Positions 23,482-33,945 of a stretch of DNA of 64,000 bases are shown piece by piece; position 1 is the stretch's first letter, and the number at the start of each line of letters is the position of its first letter. The stretch is from NCBI GenBank assembly GCA_003049485.1, contig PYST01000111.1, positions 1-64,000 of the forward strand, written 5' to 3'. A program made the position numbers and the translations under genes. Source of the stretch: Ophioceras dolichostomum. Lineage: Eukaryota; Ascomycota; Sordariomycetes; Magnaporthales; Ophioceraceae. The notes beneath the pieces are model-generated. The model worked only from the letters and a program-made list of their open reading frames with translations, was not told where the DNA came from and ran no database searches.

Positions 23482-24046
23482 TAGTAACGGGAGGGGAAAG
23501 GGGAAGAGGAGACGAGAAAGGTGGGCAGTTTGTGGGCGACAGTTTGTTCATGATGGCGTCAATTCCCACTAGAAAAAACAAAAATTCTGCCGGCGATAAC
23601 CAAGCCAAGTGATAAGATCGTTCGTTGACCATCACCGCCCACAGCACTTCGGCGTCAAAACTGCCGAAGGATCCACAGGATTCCACTGCCAAACTTCCAC
23701 TGATCCACTCAGGCTTCCCCGTACACCCAGCCAGACAAGCTTGCAAATCGTCAATCAGACGACTGTCGGCACCTGCTCAGCTCGTAAACAGCACAAGGAT
23801 GGCCGTCCATCTTGAGTTGTTGAAGGGGAGTTTGGAAAGGGAACTGGGTGCTTGTTGGAAGGGGAAGAGGTATGGGATAGTGTATTGGTGAGGAATTCAG
23901 TGCCAATTGATGTCTGGTCCAGCCCCTCGGAACCGGGGGCGCACCTGTAGCAACCCACCATTAACGCCGCCGCCACCACCACCAAAGGAGTCCAACGGCG
24001 GGAAAAGCACCTGCAGAGCAGAAGGTACCTGGGTACGTGGGATGTA
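23482..24046. other. Upstream region of mtf1-like gene up to the transposon
   Basis: About 560 bp, presumably promoter and 5' UTR of the minus-strand mtf1-like gene. The transposon inserted at its distal edge. No gene seen. Confidence 0.55.
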
Positions 24047-24074
24047 CAGCGGGGTTCGATAAGTTTTGGGCCAC
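24047..24074 (+). repeat. Left terminal inverted repeat of Tc1-type element
   Basis: Twenty-eight bases starting cagcggggttcgataagt. It matches the right end in 26 of 28 positions (mismatches at positions 4 and 17). Confidence 0.92.
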
Positions 24075-24180
24075 CCCACCAATGCAAAGCCATTTTTGGC
24101 CCGCCTCCCTACCTACCTCTTCCTCTTCACACTGACTTTTCTCAACCAATTTTTCCTCTCTTTCCCTCATCTTTTGCACC

Positions 24181-25214
24181 ATGTTCAAGTTCAAGAAAAA
24201 GGCCAGAATCCACCTCACGGAAGCCCAAAGGGCCTACGTCGTTGGTCTCTACGACGGTGGAATGTCGCAAAGAGCCATTGCCCAACAAACTGGTCTCTCT
24301 AGAGCCACCGTCTGGAATACTATCCAAAAGGTGCGCCGAGCTATCGCCAAAGAAGAGCCCGAGCCTTTCAAATCGGCTCCTCGGAGTGGAAGACCGCCTC
24401 TTCTAGACTCTCGAGCCCAGAGAAAGCTTGTAAGATACGCTGTCGAACATCGACAAGAGCCCCTGGAAACGCTTGCTACGCCATCCAAATCGGGAAGACG
24501 GATTTCTCGATATCTGGTCCGCAAGACTCTCAAATTGTTTGGGAAAACGCGCCGCCGAGCTCGAACTAAGCCATTCATCAGCGATATCAACAAAAGGAAA
24601 AGACGAACGTTCGTTCACAATAACAAGTGGACACCATGGGGCCTCGTTTGTTGGTCAGACGAGTCCTATTTCCTTGTCTGGGAAGACAACACTGTTACCT
24701 ACGTTACTCGAACGGCTTATGAAGAATACCTCGAAGCTTGCCTCAAGCCTTCTTTCAAGTCTGGCCGAGTTTCTGTGGGAATATGGGCTTGTTTTTGTGG
24801 TCCGGAAAAAGGGCCTATGGTTATCCTTCCCACTGGACTTCGCCTGACCCGGGAAACATATACAGGTTTTATCTTTCTGCCTCATTTCCTTCCTTTCTAC
24901 CTTCAGATGAGAGATAAATATGGCTACGGTGTTATAATGCAAGAAGACGGGGCTACTTATCACCATGGAGGCTGGCTTCAGTTGCTCAAAGAAGCCTGGC
25001 AGATACGAATCTTGGATTGGCCTCCCCAGAGCCCTGACCTCTCCCCTATAGAGACTTGTGGAGGGAAATGAAGATAGATATCGGCAAGAGGCGTCATATT
25101 GTCAAGTCACGCTCTCTGATGGTAATAGCACTGCGAGAAGTATGGGGGAAATTCGGGTCTGAGATACTTTGGAAGTACGCAAGTACCATGCCCAAAAGGA
25201 TGGCTCTATTGTAA
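24181..25214 (+). pseudogene. Tc1-type transposase, frameshifted near the C terminus
   Basis: The product starts MFKFKKKARIHLTEAQRAYV and has an N-terminal helix-turn-helix (GGMSQRAIAQQTGLSRATVW) for TIR binding, followed by a GRPP linker. The DDE nuclease shows WSDESYF (first Asp), MQEDGATYHH (second Asp) and PQSPDLSPIE (third acidic residue), with 34 residues between the last two (DD34E). After PIE the frame is lost: the sequence gagacttgtgg at 25051-25061 lacks one A compared with the expected start of the usual N-L-W block, and the first frame stops at TGA about 15 nt later. In the next frame the expected tail continues and ends in TAA at 25212-25214. As read, the copy lacks the last ~50 residues and is probably non-autonomous. 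Confidence 0.9.
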
Positions 25215-25349
25215 AAAGCCAAAGGGGGTTCGATCAAGTATTAGATACTTGAGGTCCTTACCAAAAATGGTGTCGATTGGAGCAGAGTTGACTGCGTGGC
25301 GCCCTCTTGAAGTTGGTGATTCTGGTGGAAGGCTTCATTCTTAGGTCGT

Positions 25350-25377
25350 GTGGCCCAAAATTTATCGAACCCCACTG
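25350..25377 (-). repeat. Right terminal inverted repeat of Tc1-type element
   Basis: Its reverse complement starts cagtggggttcgataaat. The differences from the left end are both transitions. A shorter ggggttcgat copy lies internally near 25226. Confidence 0.92.
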
Positions 25378-25379
25378 TA

Positions 25380-26247
25380 CATATTGGTCGTGCACCTTGT
25401 GGGCCACCTTACGGGACGTCGTTATTCCCTCATTCTCCAACTCTCATCTGACCCGACTCGATTTGCCGGCTAAACACGAGGGCGCTGCATGTCTGGGCGC
25501 TGCACGCCGCCTATTCCGGCCAGTTGACCCCGGGGCTCGGGGATGCTTGGCTTGGGGTACTTGGGGTACCCCCGGTTTCATGGTCGCTGGACTTCTCTCC
25601 TCTTCCTCCAAGCTGTTGATCCATCCAGTCAGTCAACCAGGCAGTCAGCCAGTCAAGCGCTCTGGTCAAGGCCGGAAAGGGGCGCGACTGGTCGACTGGT
25701 TGCCGAAAAGTCCATCACTTCAACTCCCCGTCTCGTTGATGATCAGTAACCACTCGCTCCCTTCCCCCCACATCCTGGAGGAAGGACCCCTCATAATATC
25801 CATTATAACTCTCCACATCAGCTGTCCCGCCCTCACCTTTGCACGCCAATATTGCTACAATGTACGTACGAGGACCGGCTCGGTTCTGCATGATGACAGC
25901 TGCCATGCCGTCCTCCACCCCAGATCTCTCCGTCCTCCTCGGCTGTATAAAGTCGAGTCGGGGTCCTGTCAACCTTAGAAGTCATGCGAGAGCCCCAGCT
26001 TTGGACATATCAGTTCTAGTACCCAGTACCTTCCGTCGAGATAGTAGATACTTCTCCCACACCACATCACCAACCTGCAGTATCTCCTACATACACCAAG
26101 CCTTTGACTGGCCTGTCCGCACCTACCTCTTCGCCTGTGTAACACTCAGATACATATCCGCCGTCCTCTACTTCGCTTAGTTACTCCCTACCTACCTAGG
26201 TATTTGTCTATTTTTTCCTTTTCCCCTGCAGAACTGCCGCCGCTGCC
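25380..26247. other. Promoter region of MetE-C-like gene
   Basis: No gene seen. A pyrimidine-rich stretch ending cctgcag at about 26222-26231, 16 nt before the ATG, looks like an intron acceptor, so a 5' UTR intron is possible. An ACCT run precedes it (26187-26203). Confidence 0.45.
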
Positions 26248-27396
26248 ATGCCGCTGCCGCGCGGGGTCTACCGGGCCGACCAGGTGGGCTCGTTCCTGCG
26301 GCCGCGGGAAGTCCTCGAGGCGCGCGAGGCGGCCTCCAAGGGCGCCATGACGCTCTCGCAGCTCCGCGAGGTGGAGGACCGGCACATCGCGGCAGTAGCG
26401 CGGCGGCAGATCGAGGCCGGCCTGCGGTCCGTCACCGACGGCGAGTTCCGCCGCGCCTGGTTCCACATCGACTTCCTCGTCAACCTGGACGGCGTGACGC
26501 GCTCGGCCGCGGGCGGCAACATGGCCTCGACCAACGTCACCACTCACGGCATGACGCCCCCAAAGCTCGCCGTCGTGGGCAAGCTGGGCCACTCCAAGCC
26601 CATCCAGGTCGACGACTTCAAGCACCTCGAGGCGCAGATCCCCGAGTCAGAAAGCGGACGCATCACGACGAAGGTGTGCATCCCATCGCCCACCATGGTG
26701 CACTTCCGCGGCGGTCGCGACGCCATCGACGAGGAGGCGTACCCGTCCATGGATGCCTTCTTCGACGATCTGGTGGAGGTGTACCGCGCAGAGATCCGCG
26801 ATCTCTACGCTGCCGGCTGCCGCTTCCTCCAGCTGGACGACACGAACCTCGCGTACCTCTGCGACCAGGGCATGCGCAGCGAGGCCGCCGCCCGCCACGG
26901 CGACCCGGACGCGCTCGCCAAGCAGTACGCCAACTTGATCAACGCCGCCATAGCACAGCGTCCCGCGGACATGGTGGCGGGGATCCACCTGTGCAGGGGC
27001 AACTACCGCTCGCAGTGGTTCGCTGAGGGCGGTTACGAGCCCGTCGCCGAGGTGCTGTTCAAGTCCCTGGGCGTCGACGTGTACTTCCTCGAGTTCGACG
27101 ACCCGCGCTCGGGCGACTTCTCGCCGCTCCGTTACCTGCCGGAGCACAAGACCGTCGTGCTGGGCGTCATGTCCAGCAAGCGCGCGGAGCTGGACGACAA
27201 AGAAGAGATCGTGCGCAGGCTGAAGGAGGCGGCCAGCTTCTGTCCAAAGGGCTTGGATCAGCTGTGCCTGTCGCACCAGTGTGGCTTCAGCTCAACGGTC
27301 GAGGGCAATGAGCTGACCGAGGAGCAGCAGTGGGCGAAGGTGAGGCTAGAGGTCGAGATCGCGAAGGAGGTTTGGGGTGATGACCTGTCAAAATAG
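26248..27396 (+). CDS. Cobalamin-independent methionine synthase C-terminal-like methyltransferase (YxjG/MetE-C family)
   Basis: A single exon of 382 aa. It matches only the C-terminal catalytic barrel of MetE: an early RADQVGSFLRP block, TDGEFRR, then QLDDTNLAYLC. The zinc ligands are all visible: His and Cys in GIHLCRGN (about residues 247 and 249), Glu in FLEFDD (about 282) and Cys in LSHQCGF (about 345). Full-length MetE is about 760 aa, so this is the short family, whose methyl donor is not settled; use of S-methylmethionine or a folate is possible. The gene is intronless in its coding part and very GC-rich. Such short homologues are common in bacteria and in fungi, so old horizontal transfer is possible but not shown here. 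Confidence 0.9.
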   Translation: MPLPRGVYRADQVGSFLRPREVLEAREAASKGAMTLSQLREVEDRHIAAVARRQIEAGLRSVTDGEFRRAWFHIDFLVNLDGVTRSAAGGNMASTNVTTHGMTPPKLAVVGKLGHSKPIQVDDFKHLEAQIPESESGRITTKVCIPSPTMVHFRGGRDAIDEEAYPSMDAFFDDLVEVYRAEIRDLYAAGCRFLQLDDTNLAYLCDQGMRSEAAARHGDPDALAKQYANLINAAIAQRPADMVAGIHLCRGNYRSQWFAEGGYEPVAEVLFKSLGVDVYFLEFDDPRSGDFSPLRYLPEHKTVVLGVMSSKRAELDDKEEIVRRLKEAASFCPKGLDQLCLSHQCGFSSTVEGNELTEEQQWAKVRLEVEIAKEVWGDDLSK

Positions 27397-29883
27397 AGGT
27401 CTTTCTCAGAGTCTACCTCCCCCCTTGTGTCACTCTTCTTCTGGTAACAAACATAGTGTTGGAGTTTTTCTTTTTTTGCATCATTTTCACAACCAATTGT
27501 TATCATCATCATCAACGACTACTAGTATCTTGACTCTTACTTTAGGGCGGGCTAGGGGACGAGGGTGTGCATAAAGGACGACCAAAAGAACGCGAATGAG
27601 GCTGAAATAAAGGTGCGTGCTGCGTGACGGCGTTGCCGCTCTTGAAAGGTACAGCGATGTCCTCGCTCTCTCATGCATGGAACCTTCGGTTGCACGGGCA
27701 TGGAACGATCTGGCATACCGATCTGGCAGAACCATCTTGCCAGACAAATTGTTAGCGGTTAGCTTAGAAGGGGAAGCCAAGCCAAGCCGCTCAACCGGCG
27801 GGCGAACTGGCGGGCGAATGGCAAGTTCAGAGTATATACAGCAGCGAATGCTTGACGAAGGAGGTCACTCTTCTGGATATGGTGCGAATGTGACAGCGTG
27901 ATGCAGTTCCCAACGCAACCCTTCCTCAGAGATCATCGTCCGAGGTAGGACCTGAGCTGCACTCGTGCAAGCAGAGGCGCATGTGCTTCCCCATTTGTTA
28001 TTCTATTTTGTATTCTTCTCCTTTTCTATCGTGAATTCCCACCTCATGCCATTGACGTCACGAACTGGATTCCCTTGATGACCTAGGTTCAATTTTGTGT
28101 TTCATACAAGGGATGATGCCAAGGCACCCACTTCACCAGGGGGCTTCAGTTGGAGCTTCAGTTGTACACTCGCAGCAGAGAAAAGACCAGCAGTGGCCAG
28201 CCAGGTTGGTTTGAAAATAGGTTGGCGGTAGGTGCAGGTCGGTCATCAAAGCTGTACTTAGTAGGTGAAGCAGGGGAGGCCTGGAGAAGGACTCTTTTTT
28301 CTTTCTATAGCGGTGTTAGCGCACGTTCGGTAGAACTTGAGTGCTGGCGTCAGCGGCAAACCCACGGTTCCACTCAGCACTAACCCAGCCGACATCATCA
28401 GTGCACTTCGCTACGCCCACCACCCGTCCGCCGGCCCTTTCAATCGAAGACAGCGACACGTACATACCACGCGTTCACTTTCGCAGTGCTGTTTTTTTTA
28501 TCTGATTGCTTCCCCCTCGCGATGAACCTTATGTCTCCTGCAGGATGCCAAGATGATTGACTCAAACCAGGTCGATGCGGGCCGAGAAAGAAGATCGGCA
28601 TTTAAGGAGATCGAGCCGGGCACGGCGGTCATCCGGGAAGCTCAACTTGCCCCGCTCCGCCGGTCTACAGCACCCGTTGTGGTATCGCTCCATCAATTCT
28701 CCCAGCTCGCGCAACTCTCCTAACCAGTGACACCTCCTACGCTCATAAAGTTCCTCACAGCAGGACATCGAATACAAAGAAAACGAAAATGTCAGGCGTC
28801 GTATCAATGTTGATCGCGTCAATAAGAGTCGCGACTCGGCCGCCGTCAAGTCGACGACCCACTAATTATTGTACCTGTAACGAGACGGACTGCAGTCTTG
28901 GAGAGAACTCAGTCTCAAAATGCTTGACCCTTTGGCACCTACCACTCCAAACAAAAAGACAGGGGACATTACGGATGGTAAGTAAAGAGGCCCAGTGTTC
29001 GAGAAGGTAAGTAGGTAAATTAGGTAAAACAACGAGATCTTCCGTCGTCTGGAAAAGTCGCTTCGGTTCAGCTCTCACTCCATGGTTCTTCTTTTTGTCT
29101 TCATCCCATCATCACGGCATTTCGTTTCTGCTTGAAGGGCGCAAGGTCCCCCTTGCGTAGTCCATACTCTGCAACTCTCTGCGACTTTGCAGCTTGGTCT
29201 TCGCTTTTCACACGTTTCGGCCTGTTTGAGGAGTGGTCTGCACAGAGGAAAGGGAAAATTCCAGTTTGTTCAGTCACGTCGAACCTTTTTTTTTTTTTGG
29301 CCTGGACTTCTTCCATCACTTGCCTTCGTAAATCGAAGCTGGACAGCCTTCATCACCGCCCACCCTTTCTTACCAGCTCTATGAGCATACCTCTTCGCGA
29401 GTGCTGTCTTAGTCTCCGCCTTTCTAGACGTTGGAAAGTCGACTTACACCATTCGCCTTTCGCTTTCTCGTCCCCTTTTGTTCGCTCTTCCTCGTGGTTC
29501 GTTCGGACGGACGTCTCGCCCTCCCCGACTAAGCAGTCGGCCGTGGGGGAGGATGACATACTTTGGTTGCTTCTCCCCTCGCCACGTCCTCCACCCCTGT
29601 TGGTTCCTTGTCACCAACCTCGATGACTCCCAAGGACACCGCTACCTCTACGAGTAGAAGTTCGGCTTTTGGATCTCTCAGGAACTCCAAATGTAGTTCT
29701 CCTCAAGTCATCCATCCCTGTCTTGTGAACTAGATCCTCGAAACATCAACAGGGGTGGTCGAGAGGAACGGCTAACTACCTAGATATCATAGCCACTTAA
29801 CCGCAAAACATTGGCCGCCTGTCTGCAGACCGAGATACCCGAGACGAGACCTACCGGAACATGAGCGAGGCTGAATCGCCGGC
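27397..29883. other. Long intergenic region upstream of GT90 gene
   Basis: About 2.5 kb. A T-tract lies at about 29287-29301 and small ACCT/AGGT runs near 29000 and 29778. A minus-strand open frame at 28562-28849 has a mildly protein-like composition but no recognised motif. No gene is claimed. Confidence 0.45.
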
Positions 29884-32023
29884 ATGCTAATGGGCCCGCA
29901 ATCGAGAATGATTGCCAAGCCCCGAGCTCACAGGGTCTTCTCGCGCCGACCGGGCTCGATCCTCCGATATGTCGGCATCTCGGTCGTCCTCATCTTCCTC
30001 TTCCTCTTCATCGAGTCACCGTCCGAGAGAGGGCCCTATAGTGCAGCCTACTTTTTCCCACTTTCGTCTTCCTCTCCAAAATCACCACCACAACAACAAC
30101 GACAAGAAGATGACCAGGTCTTGCCACCACCCGACGGTGCAGCCGACCAGCAACCCATCGGCGCACCGATACCGCCGTACAAAGAGCCTCACAAGGAGGA
30201 GCATCCCATCGCCAAGCTGATGCGCGACGCCGAAGATGAGTTCGACCGCAAGCTCACGCGCCAGTCGCGCACCCTCGAAGAGGCAGCGGCGGAGTACCGC
30301 AAGCGACGAGGGCGACACCCCCCACCGGGCTTCAAGGTATGGTACCAGTTCGCGACGGACCTCGACGCGGTCATAGTCGAAGACTTCTGGGACCAGATCT
30401 ACGACGACCTAGCCCCCTGGTGGGCGGTCCCTCCCGCGCAGATCCGAAAGCAGGCGTGGGACTGGGAGATGACCATCAACGTGCGCAACGGGACCGCCTA
30501 CGCAAAGAGCGACTGGTTCTGGACCCAGATCTGGCTCGACATGATCCAGCACATCGAGCAGTTCCTGCCTGACATGGACCTCGCCCTCAACGCCATGGAC
30601 GAGCCGCGCGTGGTGGCGCCCTGGGAGGAGATCGTCGAGCTGATGAGCCAGGCGCGGAAAACGGCGTATCTGCTCGATCCCAAGGAGGCCATCGGCACGT
30701 ACGAGGTCTTGCCCGAGCCAGGGGACGGAGAGGATCGCACGTCGATCTCGCAGCCGAAGAACTGGTTGACTCATGGTGAGTGCATGTGTGTGGACTGGGA
30801 CAGATGCCAGTGACGATGACGAAGGTGACTACGAAAGAACCTTCATGAGACCAGTTAGCTCGCTGACACGATGGTCGCGACCACAAACAGGTCCGTACAT
30901 GGATATAGTCCGCCGTGGCTGCCCGCCCGACTCCCCCGCGCGCCGTTCTTCCATCTACAGGAACTTCGACCGCTCCTCCGCGCCGCCCATCTCGGCGTCC
31001 AACGCGCAAGCGCACATGGACCGCGGCTTCGTGTCGAACTACACCCTGTCCACATCGGTCTGCCACCAGCCGGACCTCCAGCGTCTCTCAGGCATCTTCA
31101 TCGACCCACTCTCGGTCTCGTCCACCGCGGCTTTGTTCCCCATGTTCGGCGGCTCCAAGCTGTCCGTCAACAACGAGATCCTCATCCCGCCCGCCATGTA
31201 CTGGGGCGGGGGTCCCTACAGATTCGTCGTGGAAGAGGACGAACTTGCAGAGCCGAGCTGGCAGGACAAGTCCGACTCGGCCTTCTGGCGCGGCGTCGCA
31301 TCGGGCGGGTGGGCCAGAGAGAGAAACTGGCGAGGGTTCCAGAGGCATCGCTTCCTGGCCATCAGCAACGGCACGAAACTCACGTATGCGGAGCACAAGA
31401 TCGCGCCTCCCGAAAACTTCGCGCTGCCGGACGAGGCGACCTACGGCCTGCGTGCCCAGGCCGCGGGGAAGCTGGGCCGGTGGACCTCGACGTGGTCCAA
31501 CATGTCGTTCACGGACCTGAGCTGTGTGCCGTCCGAGGAAGACGGCCGGTGCGCCTACATGGGCAAGCACTTCTCCGTCGCGCCGGCGGTGCCGCTTTCG
31601 GAGATGTACGGCCACAAGATCCTACCGGACGTGGACGGGAACAGCTATTCCGGACGGTACCTTTCGTTCCTGAGGAGCTCTTCTCTGCCGGTGAAGGCGA
31701 CACTGTTCAGGGAGTGGCACGACAGTCGTCTGGTGGCGTGGAAGCACTTCGTGCCCATGGACTCGAGGTTTGGAGACTGGCATGCCCTCGTGGAGTACTT
31801 TCTGGGGTACAGGGACCCTGACACCGGCGTGCAGGTTTTGGTGGCCCATGACGAGGCAGCGGAGAGGATCGCGACAGCTGGTAGAGAGTGGGCGGCGAGG
31901 GCGTTGAGGAAGGAGGATATGCTGGTTTATGTGCTGAGATTGCTGTTGGAGTATGCGAGGGTGAGCGATAAGAAGAGGGAGAGGATGGGGTGGGTGGATG
32001 ATTTGCTTCCGGAGAAGAAGTGA
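29884..32023 (+). CDS. GT90-family (CAP10-type) glycosyltransferase, type II membrane protein
   Basis: Exons 29884-30775 and 30891-32023, with a 115-nt intron (GTGAGT donor, GCTGAC branch point, ACAG acceptor), give 674 aa. A single N-terminal signal anchor at about residues 28-42 (YVGISVVLIFLFLFI) follows basic residues, as in Golgi type II enzymes; a Pro/Gln-rich stem follows. The catalytic region carries the GT90 hallmark AFWRGVASGGWARERNWRG and, later, GKHFSVAPAVPLSEMYGHKI and DGNSYSGRYLSFLRSSSLP, with the C-terminal WKHFVPMDSRF block. Relatives include Cryptococcus CAP10 and xylosyltransferases acting on cell-surface or capsule glycans. The actual sugar and acceptor cannot be told. Confidence 0.9.
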
Positions 32024-33310
32024 TGTGATGATGATTATCGGGATGGAGATATGCATACTACGTCCTGTGCGTGTTTTTCATCATTCTATGCGAATCTAGC
32101 CGACTGGATTGGCCGATGACTTTTCCTCTTTCATTTTCTGTTAACACATTCTGGACGGCGTTTGACGGGCATTTTGAATACTTGATGGAGACTGGTTTGG
32201 ATATATCTCTTGTGTTTGGCCATACCCCTTGTTGCCCTGCGGATAGATAATCGTGCGAGAGAAGGAGAGGGTTGTCAGGTCTTGTAACCAGTCACACAGC
32301 CTTACTGGCTTCTCCCCGAATCGGGTTAGGGAGACATTGGGCTGAAAGCACTAAAATCAAGAGTACTGCGGTAATTACTGCGGTCAAAGGGCGCTACTAG
32401 ACTGGATGGAATGCATAGAAAGCATCCGGAGATAGAGGCTGTTGCCCCGCGCAGTGTCGTTGACCGACGCCCCGATGTGCCTGGATTTCGAAGTTCAGAA
32501 TGACAGTTTAAAGCATAAAGGATGAGCTGTGGAATTTAACATAACTAGGTCTGTGTGATTAACAGAGAGAGATCAAGGATGTACGCAACCCTGATGCCGA
32601 CCCGTACTTCGTTAAAGTCAGGTTAAGGTGGTGGAACGGAAGAGGGTGAGGTAGTCGAGGTATAACGTATGGGTATGCGGAGCCCCTGAGTTGAGCTGAC
32701 CTGGTAATCTTGATGATTTAAGATGATTTCATTTAAGGCTCTAACTAAATTGCTAGGCAGAGCGCGGCTCTCATGGTCAAGCCATGCACAACCCTCTGAG
32801 TTTTCCTCACACTAGGCCTGTGGACATGATAGACTACGGCTGCCAGGGCATTGTGGTGTGTGAACGAGGAAAGATGTAACGGGATGGGCAGCACTATGTC
32901 TCTCGCTTTCCCGCCATCTTGCCGCCATCTCGCGCCTCGAAATCAGGTTGAAGACCGACTACAACGGTGGTGACTGTATCGCCAAAGTACACCGGGTCGA
33001 TGAATCTACGGTGTTGAAGTTGACTTGGCCCCTGTTCAGCTTGAAGATCGTCGTTGAGAACCTAGCCTAGCATTGCCACCAAGTGTGGAAGTTTCAGTTC
33101 GAGACGGCGGTTGGGCGATAGTTGTAGCAGTGGCGTTACAGCCAGACGGGCAGCCGGGCGCCCGTATTCTCTGCTAGCAGATCAAGGCTGGTTATCGGGC
33201 AATACATTGGAGCGCCAGCTCTGAGTCGTCGAGTTCGATCTCGCGTGCGGCGTCCATGTGGTTCGGACGGGACAGTCAAAGACAGAAGGAGAGAATCGTG
33301 TCCGACAGCT
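32024..33310. other. Intergenic region, convergent 3' ends
   Basis: Lies between the end of the GT90 gene and the end of the minus-strand four-exon gene. No open frame of interest and no repeat noticed. A GTTCGATCTC string near 33231 was examined for a tRNA and rejected. Confidence 0.5.
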
Positions 33311-33945
33311 CTATTTCCTTGGCGGGCGCCGCGAGACAGGCGGAGGGTCTGTCGGGGTGCCGCGGAGCTGGTTTATCAGCTCGTCCTTGAAGAGGCGGAG
33401 GAAGCCGGACGATGTCGGCGTGTTCGGATCTTCTGCAGGGAGAGATTGAGCGGGTATTGGTCAGTGAGGATCTTGTCATTGGCTGGCTCTGGGGTCAACA
33501 AGAGGTTCGAGAGAGGAAGAGTTGTTCGTACCAGTCGCCAGGCCCTGCCGGGGCGGGGTGTTCGGGTGTGGACCATGCCGGAACTCGTCTACCACGCGGT
33601 GAATTCGGCCGACAACGCGGTGGAACCCCGGCTGTCGGAGAATCTGTAGGAAGGGAAGAGTGTCAGCGAAAGTCTGGCATGGAGTTGTATGGAATGGGAG
33701 GTAAGGGGGGCCGGGAGGTAGGTAGCGCGTGCGGGTTTGCGGGGTTGTCTTCGTACGCTGGTGACGAGGAAGTCCTGTTCCAAAGGGGCGCCAGAAAGGT
33801 CAGTCCGGGATAAACAATGCTTGGTAAATTCCTGTGTCGGGGATAGGAGCCGACTGGGTATTGCGACTCGTTAGGGAAGTCGATAGGTAAACAAGCTTAC
33901 CTCTAGATTCTTCTTGAACAGGAACGTGAAAACGCGCATAGGCAT
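33311..33945 (-). CDS. Small four-exon protein resembling MIOREX component Mrx7
   Basis: Four exons, 33945-33901, 33774-33757, 33643-33532 and 33432-33311, give 98 aa. The introns of 126, 113 and 99 nt all have GT-AG borders (GTAAGC and GTACGA donors; GAACAG, CTACAG and CTGCAG acceptors), and the frame closes at TAG. Exon 2 is only 18 nt and encodes DFLVTS. The product starts MPMRVFTFLFKKNLE, followed by the striking block LRQPGFHRVVGRIHRVVDEF and HGP, and ends in a Pro/Arg-rich tail. The R-x-P-x-FHR-x-V pattern and size recall the mitochondrial ribosome-associated MIOREX component 7 family; that name is a guess from memory. High GC at third positions supports coding. Because of its small exons no single open frame reveals it. 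Confidence 0.78.

Larger units (their letters stand above)
24045..25379 (+). mobile_element. Tc1/mariner-type DNA transposon with TIRs and TA target duplication
   Basis: The element runs from 24047 to 25377 (1331 bp), flanked on both sides by TA (24045-24046 and 25378-25379). Its ends are inverted repeats beginning CAGYGGGGTTCGATAA. The internal gene encodes a DD34E transposase. Size, TA duplication and CAG-terminated ends fit the Tc1 group. It lies about 870 bp upstream of the MetE-C-like gene and could affect that promoter. Confidence 0.92.

Noticed and set aside
28562..28849. Minus-strand open frame with a charged, helical-looking product
   Set aside because: Protein-like composition but no start context, no splice partners and no recognised motif; left unannotated.
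33180..33260. tRNA-like GTTCGATCTC near 33231
   Set aside because: No acceptor stem pairing or A box at proper distance.
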